From positions 558,001 through 622,000 of the forward strand of contig NZ_LT629775.1 in NCBI RefSeq assembly GCF_900105395.1: DNA of 64,000 bases, in the 5' to 3' direction. The stretch's first letter is position 1. Every line of letters begins with the position of its first letter. Shown here piece by piece: positions 32,002-40,566 of the stretch. A model generated the notes under the pieces. It was not told where the DNA came from, did not search any database, and saw only the letters and a program-made list of their open reading frames with translations. The position numbers were made by a program, and so were the translations under genes. The DNA is from Streptomyces sp. TLI_053 (GTDB lineage: Bacteria > Actinomycetota > Actinomycetes > Streptomycetales > Streptomycetaceae).

Positions 32002-32451
32002 GTGGTGCCCGGTCCGCACAGGCCCGCGACCGGCCCGGTCGGCTACGCGGCCTTCGTCCAGCTCCACCGCCACAGCTACGAGCGGTACGCCGGCGCCCGG
32101 CTGGGCGACCGCTCGCTGGCGGCGGCGGTCGTCGCGCGGGTCCTGCGCCGGGCCGAGCTGAGCTGGAGCGCGGCGCTCCGCGGGGACCCCGCCGCCTTCA
32201 CCTGGGACGTGCTGCGGGAGAGCGTCACCACGGCCCGCGTCGAGGCCGCCGACGCCCCGGCGGACGACCTGCACCGCGCACTGCCCGACCGCCCGGCCGA
32301 CGCGGCGCTCCTGCACGAGCGCCTGGGCCTCGCCCCCAAGGACGCCGCGGCCCTGATGGGCCTGGGCGAACCCGAACTGCAGGTCCAGCTGCGGGCCGCC
32401 CGCCGGATCCTGGCCGGACTCGACCCCGGCGGCCGGAACGGGGGCGCCTGA
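32002..32451 (+). CDS. Small sigma-factor-like protein (region 4-type helices)
   Basis: This 149-residue protein resembles a shortened RNA polymerase sigma factor. An N-terminal helical stretch (GYAAFVQLHRHSYERYAGARLGDRSLAAAVVARVLRRAELSW) is like region 2 helices. A C-terminal block (DAALLHERLGLAPKDAAALMGLGEPELQVQLRAARRILAGL) is like the region 4 helix-turn-helix, where the codon pattern matches E-x-A-x-x-x-G-x-S-x-x-x-V-x-x-x-L-x-R-A. Region 2 lacks a convincing -10 recognition helix, so it may be a regulator or anti-sigma-type decoy rather than a working sigma factor. GTG at 32002 or 32005 follows GGAGA closely. Confidence 0.55.
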   Translation: MVPGPHRPATGPVGYAAFVQLHRHSYERYAGARLGDRSLAAAVVARVLRRAELSWSAALRGDPAAFTWDVLRESVTTARVEAADAPADDLHRALPDRPADAALLHERLGLAPKDAAALMGLGEPELQVQLRAARRILAGLDPGGRNGGA

Positions 32452-32560
32452 CCGCACGCCCCATCGAAGGCGCCCGCCCCGCCGTGGCGCACCCGACCGC
32501 TCCCCCGCGGACGCCGGTGCGCCACGGCATCGCCATGCCCCGCCACAGTTCACCCACCCG

Positions 32561-32606
32561 GGTTGTTTCAACCGCGATCGGGCCGACCTAGGATGACGTG
32601 TCGTCA
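32561..32606 (+). promoter_or_regulatory. Probable promoter of the 32652 methyltransferase with symmetric elements
   Basis: A streptomycete-type -10 box TAGGAT is at 32589-32594. An inverted repeat GGTTG-TTT-CAACC (32561-32573) covers the -35 position and another, TGACG-TGT-CGTCA (32594-32606), starts at the -10 edge. The two symmetric sites around the box suggest regulator binding. Confidence 0.45.
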
Positions 32607-32651
32607 CAATGACTTGTCGGCAGGGAACTTCGGCGCACCCAAGGGGATACC

Positions 32652-33479
32652 GTGAACGACGCGAGGGCCGAATCGCGGGAGCACTATGTTGACGCGGACA
32701 CGCCTAGCGCGGCGCGGATGTACGACTACCTCCTGGGCGGGCACTACAACTACCCGTGCGACCGCGAGGCCTGCGACCAACTGTTGCTGACCGCCCCCAG
32801 CACCCGGGAGCTGGCGCTCAACAACCGGGCCTTCCTGGAGCGGGTGGTGCGCCACATCGCCCGGCGCTACGGGATCAGGCAGTTCCTCGACCACGGGTCG
32901 GGCCTGCCCACCCAGAACAACGTGCACCAGGTCGCCCAGAGCGTCGATCCGGCCAGCAAGGTGGTCTACATCGACAACGACCCGCTGGTCCTGGGCTACG
33001 GACGCGCGTTCCTGGAGGAGAACCGGAACGTGCTCATCCTGCCCTCGGACATGCGGGAGACCGCGGCCATCGCGGCCGACGCGGCGCGGATCATCGACTT
33101 CAGCAGGCCGGTGGCCGCGCTCTTCGTGTCCGTGCTGCACTGCGTCCCGGACGACGACCGGGGCAACCCGCGCCGGATGGTCGAGGACACCGTGCGTCTG
33201 CTCGCTCCCGGCAGCGTCGTGGTGATCTGCCAACTCGTGAGCGAGGACGCCCGGATCCGCGACGCGGTGACCGAGCTGATGCGGGAACAGACCGGCAACC
33301 GCTGGGGCCGGGTACGGACCGAGGCCGAGGTGGCCGAACTCTTCACCGTGCCCCGGCTCCGGATCGAGGAGGAGGTCGGCCTGCTCGACGTCACCGACTG
33401 GCGACCCGACACGGATCTGGTCCGGCGCCAGGCCACCCAGGAGTGGATCGAGTTCGGAGGCCTGGCCACCGTCGACTGA
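32652..33479 (+). CDS. S-adenosyl methyltransferase family protein (PF04672, DUF574)
   Basis: This 275-residue protein is a clear member of the actinobacterial family PF04672. The start PSAARMYDYLLGGHYNYPCDREACDQLL is the family signature. The SAM-binding region follows with FLDHGSGLPTQNNVHQVAQSV (motif I variant), VVYIDNDPLVLGYGRAFL, and ALFVSVLHCVPD. Family members are numerous in streptomycetes and their substrates are unknown. GTG start after AAGGGG at 32641. It faces the XRE gene at 33584 in convergence, and such proteins often lie near XRE/DUF397 pairs, as here. Confidence 0.9.
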   Translation: MNDARAESREHYVDADTPSAARMYDYLLGGHYNYPCDREACDQLLLTAPSTRELALNNRAFLERVVRHIARRYGIRQFLDHGSGLPTQNNVHQVAQSVDPASKVVYIDNDPLVLGYGRAFLEENRNVLILPSDMRETAAIAADAARIIDFSRPVAALFVSVLHCVPDDDRGNPRRMVEDTVRLLAPGSVVVICQLVSEDARIRDAVTELMREQTGNRWGRVRTEAEVAELFTVPRLRIEEEVGLLDVTDWRPDTDLVRRQATQEWIEFGGLATVD

Positions 33480-33583
33480 GCACGCCGGCCCGGCTGCCCA
33501 CCGGCCCCGCTCCGCCGGGGTGCCGCCGACCCGGCCGCCCACCGGCCCGGCGGGGCCGGGGCGACGGGCATGCGGTGGCGGCG

Positions 33584-34543
33584 TCAGAGTCGGGAGCGGT
33601 GCCGCTCGAGTGCCTCGACGACCAGTTCGCGGCTCGGCACCGGCCCGGGAGCCTGGCGGATGACCATGTCACTGAGGTCCTGGTAGTCGAGGTAGTCGCT
33701 GTCGGCCTCCTCCCCGGCGATCGGGCCCCGATGGAACTCGCCCCGCCCTCCGGCCTCGGTGTAGATGACGTCCGGCGCGGCGAAGGAGCCCTGCTCGAAG
33801 CTGAGCCGGATCAGCGAAGTCACCTGGAGCGCGAGGGGGTTCTCCACCGCGATCACCCGGACCGCGACCGGCGAACGCTCCTCGTCCACGTGCCGCAGCA
33901 GCACCGACAGCTGGTCGACCATCATCCCGGGATCGCCGAAGTCGGCGTAGAGGGCGCTGCGCTGGACGAAGAAGGTCGACCTCGGGAGTCTGGCCGCGAA
34001 CCGTTCGGCGCGCAGCCCCCGGACCTCGATGATCCGGTCCGCGAGCCTCCGCTGGCTGGCGAGCAGGGTCCGGCCCGTCACCAGCTCGCGGTACCGGGGG
34101 ATCTGCAGCACCCCGGGGATCACATTGGTGTCGATGATGACCTGCCGCGCGGCCCACTCCTCCAGACTGGTCAGCCGCAGCATGGAGTCCGGCACGGCCT
34201 CGCGGTAGGCGGCGCGGGAGCGGGCCCGCACCGAGTTCGCCCACCCTTCCGCCGAGGCGTCGTGGGCGAGTTGGAGCAGTTGTGCGCGCCGGGGCCCGGG
34301 CCGCACCCCGAGGGCGTCCAGGAGGGCTTCGACCACGGCCGGTTTGTCGATCCGCATCTCGCCGTTCTCGATCCGGCTGTAGACCGACGTGGAGACCTTG
34401 ACCCTGGTCCGCTCCAGCACCTGGCGCTGGGTCAGGGTGCCGCGCTCGATCTTCAGCTCCGCGCCGAGGAGCAGGGCGGGAACGCCCCAGGAACCCGGCG
34501 GGTCGGGCGCGGGCCGCCCGAACGGAACTGCACGGTCCTCCAT
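33584..34543 (-). CDS. XRE-family regulator with DUF5753 sensor domain
   Basis: A 319-residue regulator of the widespread streptomycete type. The N-terminal helix-turn-helix runs through LLLGAELKIERGTLTQRQVLERTRVKVSTSVYSRIENGEMRIDKPAVVEALLDALGV (residues about 24-80). The DUF5753 domain occupies most of the rest (EEWAARQVIIDTNVIPGVLQIPRYRELVTG, RQRLL-like stretch, YADFGDPGMMVDQLSVLLRHVDEERSPVAVRVI, VIYTEAGGRGEFHRG). Such proteins work with a small DUF397 partner, here encoded just upstream on the same strand, 122 bases away. The ATG at 34543 follows AAGGGGGG; a GTG at 34582 is an alternative. Confidence 0.9.
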   Translation of the reverse strand: MEDRAVPFGRPAPDPPGSWGVPALLLGAELKIERGTLTQRQVLERTRVKVSTSVYSRIENGEMRIDKPAVVEALLDALGVRPGPRRAQLLQLAHDASAEGWANSVRARSRAAYREAVPDSMLRLTSLEEWAARQVIIDTNVIPGVLQIPRYRELVTGRTLLASQRRLADRIIEVRGLRAERFAARLPRSTFFVQRSALYADFGDPGMMVDQLSVLLRHVDEERSPVAVRVIAVENPLALQVTSLIRLSFEQGSFAAPDVIYTEAGGRGEFHRGPIAGEEADSDYLDYQDLSDMVIRQAPGPVPSRELVVEALERHRSRL

Positions 34544-34665
34544 GGCCAAAGGGCCCCCCTTGGGCACGATTCCGAAACTCACCCCGAACGGTCGGGATCA
34601 GCTTCACACAAGGGGGGCGCCGCCGTCACGCCGGACCGCTGGACCCGGGTGCCGGTATGACGAAC

Positions 34666-34905
34666 TCAAACCGCCAGCCGGTCGAATTCGCCGTTCTTCA
34701 CACCGCTCAGCAGTGCCGCGATCTCCGTCGCGGTCAGGACCAGGGCCGGACCGCTCGGGAAGCGGCTGTTGCGCAGGGCCACCTGGCCGTCGTCCAGTTT
34801 CCGCAGCTCGAGGCAGGCGCCCGTGCCCTGGCTGGCCCGGGCCTTCTGCCAGCCGTCCGTCGCCTCGATGACGTCGGCCGGCATGCCGTTGAAGTAGTCG
34901 ATCAC
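34666..34905 (-). CDS. DUF397 small protein
   Basis: This 79-residue protein matches DUF397: WQKARASQGTGACLELRKLDDGQVALRNSRFPSGPALVLTATEIAALLSGVKNGEFD. Family members are partners of XRE/DUF5753 regulators (for example in Streptomyces development) and probably modulate them. The GTG at 34905 follows GGAGATGG. Here the DUF397 gene precedes its XRE partner, whereas the reverse order is more usual. A 28-bp palindrome lies 79 bases upstream of the start. Confidence 0.88.
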   Translation of the reverse strand: MIDYFNGMPADVIEATDGWQKARASQGTGACLELRKLDDGQVALRNSRFPSGPALVLTATEIAALLSGVKNGEFDRLAV

Positions 34906-35206
34906 GATCAGCCATCTCCACTGTCCGCTGGGCGCCCGCTCCTCCGATCTTCATACGCACGGAGAAGTGCCCTGGTGGCACCGCTGCGCAATCCCGTGCG
35001 GGATTGCGCAGGGCGGGCGCCTTGAATCATTCACCCCGACAATCGAACAGCGCCACTCCCTATTAGGGTGAATGCGGACCGCTTTATGCATATCTATTGT
35101 GAGCGGCTGATAGCACTGCCGTACGGGCCGTGCCCGCCACCGGCCGGACGGGTCGTCATGGACCGCGTCCGCCACCGGCCGGCCGGACCGTGACGGACCG
35201 TCCCCG
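34906..35206. other. AT-richer regulatory region before the DUF397-XRE pair
   Basis: No gene is supported here (a 74-codon minus-strand frame is a chance reading). The region holds the 28-bp palindrome at 34984-35011 and an unusually AT-rich tract at about 35050-35115, probably the promoter of the pair. Confidence 0.55.
34984..35011. promoter_or_regulatory. 28-bp palindrome upstream of DUF397
   Basis: Arms of 13 bases, CTGCGCAATCCCG (34984-34996) and CGGGATTGCGCAG (34999-35011), around TG. No T tract follows, so an operator, perhaps for the XRE regulator, is more likely than a terminator. Confidence 0.7.
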
Positions 35207-35767
35207 CTACTCGTCGGCCGGTCCGTAGACGGTGTTCAGGACGCCGCTGGCGAAGGCCGTGCTGCTCAGGAGCTTCAGCCGGATCGGGTCCGCGCCCTCC
35301 TCGAACAGACGGATGCCGCGCCCGACCGCGATCGGGTGGACGAGCAGGTGAAGCTCGTCGATCAGCCCGGCCGCCAGCAGGGCCCGCACTACCGAGACCG
35401 AGCCGGACATCCCGATCCGGCCGCCCTCCTCCCGCTTCAGTGCGGTGACACCCTCGACCAGGTCACCCTTCAACTGCTCCGAGTTGCGCCAGGTCAGCTC
35501 CAGCGCCGAGCGGGAGACGACGACCTTGCGCACGTCCCCGAGCACCTTCGCCATCCCGCCCTCCTCGCCGCCGGCGTCCTCCCGGCCCGGCCAGACCTCG
35601 GCGAAGCCCTCGTAGGTGGCACGGCCGAGCAGCACGGTGTCCGCCGCCGCCATCTGGGCGCCGACCGCCGCGCCCATCTCCGCGTCGAAGTAGGGGAAGT
35701 GCCACTGCTCCGGGCTCTCCACCACGCCGTCGGCAGCGATGAACAGACCTGCGGTGAGCTTGCGCAT
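35207..35767 (-). CDS. Dihydrofolate reductase-family (RibD C-terminal) protein
   Basis: A 186-residue RibD/DHFR-like reductase. It has the family start MRKLTAGLFIAADGVVESPEQW, then ADTVLLGRATYEGFAEVWPGRE (LGRxTY), VVVSRSALELTW, IGMSGSVSVVRALLAAGLIDELHLLVHPIAVGRGIRLFEEG. It should bind NADPH; the substrate is not known for this group. The start follows AGGGAGATC. It is divergent from the saccharopine-dehydrogenase-like gene and shares a 242-base promoter region with it. It is about 35% shorter in tail than the related protein at the start of the window. Confidence 0.9.
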   Translation of the reverse strand: MRKLTAGLFIAADGVVESPEQWHFPYFDAEMGAAVGAQMAAADTVLLGRATYEGFAEVWPGREDAGGEEGGMAKVLGDVRKVVVSRSALELTWRNSEQLKGDLVEGVTALKREEGGRIGMSGSVSVVRALLAAGLIDELHLLVHPIAVGRGIRLFEEGADPIRLKLLSSTAFASGVLNTVYGPADE

Positions 35768-35864
35768 CAGGATCTCCCTGCGTCTCCCGGTGCCCGGGCA
35801 CCGGGTCGGTTGCTTGCTTTCACATGGTCGGACCGGCCGACGGACCGAAACTCATCGCTCCCGG

Positions 35865-35879
35865 CGGAAGAATCTTCCG
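35865..35879. promoter_or_regulatory. 15-bp inverted repeat in divergent promoter region
   Basis: CGGAAGA-A-TCTTCCG, symmetric around one base, lies midway between the divergent DHFR-like and saccharopine-dehydrogenase-like genes. A regulator site is likely. Confidence 0.5.
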
Positions 35880-35946
35880 GAGCATCCGCGAGCGCGGCCG
35901 GGCCGCCGGACAGCGGGACGTCTCCGCACGCTCCCGGAGCGGGTCG

Positions 35947-35975
35947 TTGACAGTGCCGCAACGGACTCCTAGCGT
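35947..35975 (+). promoter_or_regulatory. Consensus sigma-70-type promoter of the 36010 gene
   Basis: TTGACA at 35947-35952, a 17-bp spacer, and TAGCGT at 35970-35975. Transcription would start about 28 bases before the ATG. It is one of the best HrdB-type promoters in the window. Confidence 0.75.
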
Positions 35976-36009
35976 GGCGCGGGCGATTACCCACGAGTAG
36001 GGACTGTTG

Positions 36010-37224
36010 ATGGCCGCAGCGCGCCCGTACGACCTCGTCCTGTTCGGAGCCACCGGGTTCACCGGCCGGCTCACCGCCGAGTACCTGGCCCGGGCCGCGC
36101 CCGAGGGCTGCCGCTGGGCGCTCGCCGGCCGGGACGCGGACCGGCTCGCCGCCGTCCGCGCCGGACTGGCCGGGATCGATCCGCGCTGCGCCGGACTGCC
36201 GCTGCTGGTCGCCGACGCCGGGGACCGCGAGGCCCTGCGAGAGGTGGCCGCCTCGGCCCGGGTGGTGGTGTCCACGGTCGGCCCCTACCTCCGGTACGGC
36301 GAACCGCTGGTCGCCGCCTGCGCGGACAGCGGCACCGACTACGTGGACCTCACCGGCGAGCCGGAGTTCGTCGACCGGATGTACCTGCGCCACCACGAAC
36401 GGGCGGTGGCCACCGGCGCGCGGCTGGTCCACGCCTGCGGCTTCGACTCGGTGCCGCACGACCTCGGGGTGCTGTTCACCGTCGAGGAGTTGCTGCGCCG
36501 CGGCACGGCGCCGCAGCGGATCTCGGTCGAGGGCTTCGTCCGCGTCGCCGGCACCGTCTCCGGCGGCACCCTGGCCTCGGCGATGACCGCCTTCTCCAGG
36601 CCGCGCGCGATGGCGCGGGCCGCCCGGGAGCGCCGCGCGGCCGATCCGCGACCGGCCGGACGGCGCGTCCGCACACCGGCCGGACGCCCGCACCGCTCAC
36701 GGGCGGCCCGGGCCTGGGCGCTGCCGCTGCCCACCATCGACCCGCAGGTGGTGGGGCGCTCGGCCGCCGCCCTGGAGGCCTACGGCCCGGACTTCGGCTA
36801 CACGCACTACGCCGCCGTGCGGCGACTGCCGATCGCGGTCGGCGGCGTCGCCGCCGTCGCGGCGATCGCCCTCGCGGCCCAACTGCGGCCGCTGCGCCGC
36901 ACAGTGGAGCGACTGCGGAAGCCCGGCGAGGGCCCGGGCGCCGGGCAGCGGGCCGGGTCCTGGTTCACCGTGCGGTTCGTGGCCCGGACGGATCTCGGCC
37001 GGCCGCTGGTCACCGAGGTGTCCGGGGGCGATCCCGGTTACCAGGAGACCGCGGTCATGCTCGCCGAGTCCGCGCTCTGCCTCGCCCACGACGACCTGCC
37101 TCCCACGGCCGGGCAGCTGACCACGGCGGTGGCGATGGGGCGCCCGCTGATCGACCGGCTGATCTCGGCCGGGATCTCCTTCCGGGTGCTCGAGGGCACG
37201 CCGACGGGTGCCCCCGGCCGCTGA
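36010..37224 (+). CDS. Saccharopine dehydrogenase-like NAD(P)-binding protein
   Basis: This 404-residue protein belongs to the saccharopine dehydrogenase-like/trans-acting enoyl reductase family. The Rossmann motif YDLVLFGATGFTGRLTAEYLAR opens it. VVVSTVGPYLRYGEPLVAACADSGTDYVDLTGEPEFVDRM and LVHACGFDSVPHDLGV are conserved family blocks. One hydrophobic stretch (PIAVGGVAAVAAIALAAQL, about residues 275-293) could touch the membrane, as in mycobacterial relatives that act on lipids. The natural substrate is not known here. ATG at 36010 after AGGGA; a TTG at 36007 is adjacent. Expressed from the promoter at 35947-35975. Confidence 0.87.
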   Translation: MAAARPYDLVLFGATGFTGRLTAEYLARAAPEGCRWALAGRDADRLAAVRAGLAGIDPRCAGLPLLVADAGDREALREVAASARVVVSTVGPYLRYGEPLVAACADSGTDYVDLTGEPEFVDRMYLRHHERAVATGARLVHACGFDSVPHDLGVLFTVEELLRRGTAPQRISVEGFVRVAGTVSGGTLASAMTAFSRPRAMARAARERRAADPRPAGRRVRTPAGRPHRSRAARAWALPLPTIDPQVVGRSAAALEAYGPDFGYTHYAAVRRLPIAVGGVAAVAAIALAAQLRPLRRTVERLRKPGEGPGAGQRAGSWFTVRFVARTDLGRPLVTEVSGGDPGYQETAVMLAESALCLAHDDLPPTAGQLTTAVAMGRPLIDRLISAGISFRVLEGTPTGAPGR

Positions 37225-37287
37225 ACTCCCCCGGCGACCCGTCGGGACGGCCACCCCCGTCAGGACGGCCACCGGGGGCGCCCGGTG

Positions 37288-38025
37288 TCACTTCGGGGCG
37301 AGGAGGCAGAACTCGTTGCCCTCCGGGTCGGCCAGGACCGTCCACGAGATCGCAGACGCGTCGAACCCCGGATCGGTGGCTCCCAGGGCGCGCAGCCGCG
37401 CCGCCTCCGCCTGGAGGTCGTCACCCGGGTAGGGGCGGATGTCGAGGTGGACGCGGTTCCACCCGGTCTTGGGGTCGGGGGTGCGGACGAACTCCAGGTA
37501 CGGGCCGACACCGTGGGCGGACCGCATGGTCGCGTGGTCGTCGGCGACCTCGTGCACCGTCCAGTCCGTCGCGGCGCCCCAGAAGCGCGCCATCTCCCGC
37601 GGGTCGGCGCAGTCGACGACCACCGCCGCGACCGGCCCGGTGTCCCCGTAGACCGGGCGGGGTTCCAGGACGCAGAACTCGTTGCCCTCCGGGTCCGCCA
37701 TGACCGTCCAGGGGACGTCGCCCTGACCGACGTCGGCAAGGGTCGCGCCGAGGTCCCTCAGGCGTGCGACCAGCTCGGCCTGGTGGGCGGCCGAGGTGGT
37801 GGCCAGATCGAGGTGCACCCGGTTCTTCCCGGTCTTGGGCTCCGGACGGGCCACCAGGTCGATGAAGATCGTCGACGGGTCCGGGTAGGGGACTCCCGCG
37901 GGTTCGAGGCAGGTCACCCCGGGACCCTCGCTCTCGATCCCCCAGCCGAGCACCTCCGCCCAGAACCGGCCCAGCGCGGAGTCGTCCAGGGCCTTCATGT
38001 TGATCTGCACAAGTCGTGTTGCCAT
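37288..38025 (-). CDS. Tandem VOC (glyoxalase-like) domain protein
   Basis: A 245-residue protein made of two similar VOC/glyoxalase-6-type halves. Each has ALGRFWAEVLGW or EMARFWGAATDW, a central KTGKNRVHLDLATTS or KTGWNRVHLDIRPYP strand, and an end block WTVMADPEGNEFCVLEPRP or WTVLADPEGNEFCLLAPK. VOC proteins bind metals and small molecules in a pocket formed by two halves; roles include fosfomycin or bleomycin resistance and isomerisation, and none is proven here. I chose ATG at 38025 (MATRLVQINMKALDD); an ATG four codons upstream is an alternative and neither has a strong binding site. Confidence 0.87.
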   Translation of the reverse strand: MATRLVQINMKALDDSALGRFWAEVLGWGIESEGPGVTCLEPAGVPYPDPSTIFIDLVARPEPKTGKNRVHLDLATTSAAHQAELVARLRDLGATLADVGQGDVPWTVMADPEGNEFCVLEPRPVYGDTGPVAAVVVDCADPREMARFWGAATDWTVHEVADDHATMRSAHGVGPYLEFVRTPDPKTGWNRVHLDIRPYPGDDLQAEAARLRALGATDPGFDASAISWTVLADPEGNEFCLLAPK

Positions 38026-38161
38026 GGACAAGATCATATGAGCGGGCCCACGGTCCGACCAGGGCGTTTCCGGAGCCGGGAGCGGGGCGGGAGCCGAGGC
38101 CGGGGCGAGGACGGGACCGGCGCCGGGTCTGAGCCGAGGCCGGAGCCCGGGTCGCGCCCAG

Positions 38162-38194
38162 GGTCGCATCCAGGTCGCATCCAGGTCGCATCCC
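38162..38194. repeat. Three 11-bp tandem repeats
   Basis: GGTCGCATCCA at 38162 and 38173 and GGTCGCATCCC at 38184, upstream of the VOC gene and the permease gene. Confidence 0.8.
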
Positions 38195-38225
38195 GGATCG
38201 AAGCAGACAAGTAGGATGAACCAAC

Positions 38226-38244
38226 CTTCGCGCTACGCGCGAAG
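38226..38244 (+). promoter_or_regulatory. Stem-loop upstream of the NCS1 permease
   Basis: Arms CTTCGCGC (38226-38233) and GCGCGAAG (38237-38244) around TAC, followed by an AT-rich tract to about 38280. Could be an operator or a structured leader; it lies 64 bases before the ATG. Confidence 0.45.
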
Positions 38245-38307
38245 ACTTCCATAAATGTTCAACTATGCCCGATTAATCTCCCGCTTCACACGCACGGAGC
38301 CACCCTC

Positions 38308-39786
38308 ATGGACAACCCGTCCACCGCCGACACCGACGGCGCGATGGAGACCCGCGGTATCGAACCCGTCCCGGACCACGAGCGCCGGGGCAGAGTCCGC
38401 GAACTCTTCCCGACCTGGGTCGCGGCGAACATCAGCGTCCTGCTGCTCACCATGGGCGCGGCCCTGGTGGTGTTCAACCAGCTGAACTTCTGGCAGGTCC
38501 TGATCGTCGCCGCGTGCGCCGCGCTCGCCTCCTTCGGGATGGTCGGACTGCTCTCGGTCTCGGGGAAGTGGGGCGGGGCTCCGGGTGCCACGCTGTCCCG
38601 GGCCACCTTCGGTGTGCGGGGCAACCTCTTCCCCGGCGCGATCCTCTGGATCGCCCGGTTCGGCTGGGAGACGATCAACGCCGTCACCGGCGCCTACGCC
38701 GTCCTGACCGTGCTCGACCTGCTCTTCGGCGTCCGGAGCAACACCGCGCTGATCGTCGTCACGCTCTTCCTCTTCGTCGCCTGCACCTTCCTGGTCTCCG
38801 GCCTCGGACGGAAGGCGCTGAACGTCTGCAACACGTGGTCGACCTACCTCTTCGGCGTCTTCAGCGTGCTGGTGCTCGGCTACCTGGTCGCGACCATGGA
38901 CTGGAGCGAGGTCTTCGCCAAGCCCGCGGGCACCACCGCGATGATGGTCGCCGGCATCGGGACCATCGCCGCCGGCGGTATCAGCTGGGTCCCCACCGGC
39001 CCCGACTTCGCCCGTTACCTGCCGCACTCCGCCTCCGGCCGGAAGATCGTCGGCGTGACGGTCTCCGGCGCCGGCCTGGTGATGGTGCCGATGGTGCTGA
39101 TGGGCGCCGTGATGGCGGTGGCCTCCCCCGGTCTGGCCGAGGCCGCGGACCCGGTCTCCTTCCTCGGCGACCTGCTGCCGACCTGGCTGGCCGTGCCGTA
39201 CCTGCTGACCGCGATCGTGGGCATGCTGCTGATCAACAGCCTCTCGATGTACTCGGCCGGCTTCACCGCCCAGACCATGGGCGTCAAGCTGCCGCGCGCC
39301 ATGGCCGTCAGCATCAACGCCGTGATCTCGCTGGTCGGCGGCCTGCTGCTGATGCTGGTCGCGACGAGCTTCCTGGGTTCCTTCATCACCTTCCTGATCC
39401 TGCTCGCGGTCTCCTTCTCGGCCTGGATCGGCGTCTACGCGGTGGACATGTTCCGCCGTCGCTCGCGCGCGGTGCGCTACGACGCCGCCGCGCTCATGGA
39501 CACCGGCCGGACCAGCCGGTACTGGTACGTCGGCGGCTTCTGCTGGCAGGCGATGGTGTCGTGGGTGCTGGCACTGCTGGTCGGGCTGGCCTTCACCAAG
39601 TGCGACTGGTTCGCCGGCCCGCTGTCCGACACCCCGGTCGGCCGGTACGGGCTCGCCTGGGCGGCCACCATCGTGGTCTCCGGCGTGATCATGGCCGTGC
39701 TGCCCGCCCCCCGGGAGAACACGTCCACCGACGCGGACCGGCCGGCCGACACGGCGGCGGAGCGTCCCGAACGGGTCGCCGTCTGA
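38308..39786 (+). CDS. NCS1-family purine/cytosine permease
   Basis: A 492-residue membrane protein with about 12 hydrophobic segments and charged tails. RELFPTWVAANISVLLLTMGAALVVFNQLNFWQVL, SRATFGVRGNLFPGAILWIARFGWETINAVTGAYAV and VPTGPDFARYLPHSASGRKIVG are typical of the NCS1 nucleobase:cation symporters (CodB/purine-cytosine permease). Import of cytosine, a purine, or a related heterocycle (hydantoin, thiamin precursor) is expected. ATG at 38308 after ACGGAGC. It is monocistronic and ends with a strong bidirectional hairpin. Confidence 0.9.
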   Translation: MDNPSTADTDGAMETRGIEPVPDHERRGRVRELFPTWVAANISVLLLTMGAALVVFNQLNFWQVLIVAACAALASFGMVGLLSVSGKWGGAPGATLSRATFGVRGNLFPGAILWIARFGWETINAVTGAYAVLTVLDLLFGVRSNTALIVVTLFLFVACTFLVSGLGRKALNVCNTWSTYLFGVFSVLVLGYLVATMDWSEVFAKPAGTTAMMVAGIGTIAAGGISWVPTGPDFARYLPHSASGRKIVGVTVSGAGLVMVPMVLMGAVMAVASPGLAEAADPVSFLGDLLPTWLAVPYLLTAIVGMLLINSLSMYSAGFTAQTMGVKLPRAMAVSINAVISLVGGLLLMLVATSFLGSFITFLILLAVSFSAWIGVYAVDMFRRRSRAVRYDAAALMDTGRTSRYWYVGGFCWQAMVSWVLALLVGLAFTKCDWFAGPLSDTPVGRYGLAWAATIVVSGVIMAVLPAPRENTSTDADRPADTAAERPERVAV

Positions 39787-39823
39787 TCCCCGGCTCCTGT
39801 CACCCCTGAGCCCTTCGGCTCCG

Positions 39824-39852
39824 ATCGCCCCGGCCGCTCCGGCCGGGGCGAT
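39824..39852. terminator. Bidirectional hairpin terminator
   Basis: Twelve-base arms ATCGCCCCGGCC (39824-39835) and GGCCGGGGCGAT (39841-39852) around GCTCC, between the convergent permease and TetR genes. Confidence 0.85.
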
Positions 39853-39925
39853 GCTGTTCCGCCCGGCGCCCCGGCGGCGGGGGCGGGCGGCGGCAAGCGG
39901 TGCGCGGCGGAGCCCCGGCGCCCGC

Positions 39926-40522
39926 TCAGTCGCGGTCGAGCAGCGCGGCCAGGTACCGCCGCGTCTCCCCGCGCAGTTCCTCCGCCGTCGGGACGTGACG
40001 GTGACCGCTCCCGGCCGTCGAGTTGAACAGCACCCCGTCGCACCAGCGGATCAGCCGCCGGGCGTCGCCCGCCGGGTCGGCGGAGCCGCACCGCGCCAGC
40101 AGCGCGGTGGCCAGGTCGGTGAAGCGGGCGCCCAGCCGGTCGTAGCCGGTGCGCAGCTCGGGCCGGCGGGTGGCTTCCAGCGCGAGTTCGAGCCGGGCCA
40201 GGGTGAGCGTGCGGCCGACCGTGAGCGCCCGGTGCAGCAGGTCCGCGCCGCCCTCGACCAGAAGGTCCCGCGCCGCGGCGCCGTCGGGGAGCGGGCCGGC
40301 CGTGACCGGGCTCCCCTCGGTCTCCCGTTCGACGATGCGGGCGAGGGCGAGGTCGAGCAGCGCGGCCCTGGTCCGGGCGAGGTTGGAGGTCGAGCCGGCG
40401 GGAAGTCCGGCCTCCTCGTCCACGGCGCGGTGGGTCAGCCCGCGCAGACCGCGTTCGGCGATCAGGGCGATGGCGGCGTCGGCGATCAGTGTCGGACGGT
40501 GCGGCGTCATGGATCCGATCAT
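39926..40522 (-). CDS. TetR-family regulator of the adjacent FAD monooxygenase
   Basis: This 198-residue regulator has an N-terminal TetR domain: PTLIADAAIALIAERGLRGLTHRAVDEEAGLPAGSTSNLARTRAALLDLALARI (residues about 10-64). The ligand domain is of the TetR_C_17-like kind with LLHRALTVGRTLTLARLELALEATRRPELR. Start at 40522 or four codons later. It is divergent from the FAD monooxygenase at 40657; the 134-base spacer carries three copies of one symmetric site, so autoregulation and repression of the monooxygenase are very likely. Confidence 0.9.
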   Translation of the reverse strand: MIGSMTPHRPTLIADAAIALIAERGLRGLTHRAVDEEAGLPAGSTSNLARTRAALLDLALARIVERETEGSPVTAGPLPDGAAARDLLVEGGADLLHRALTVGRTLTLARLELALEATRRPELRTGYDRLGARFTDLATALLARCGSADPAGDARRLIRWCDGVLFNSTAGSGHRHVPTAEELRGETRRYLAALLDRD

Positions 40523-40566
40523 GGCCCCTCCTGCGAGCTGCCCCGGCCGGGGCTCGACGTGTTCTC

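Noticed and set aside
34951..35175. 74-codon minus-strand frame upstream of DUF397
   Set aside because: It spans the 28-bp palindrome and AT-rich promoter tract and has no domain or ribosome binding site.
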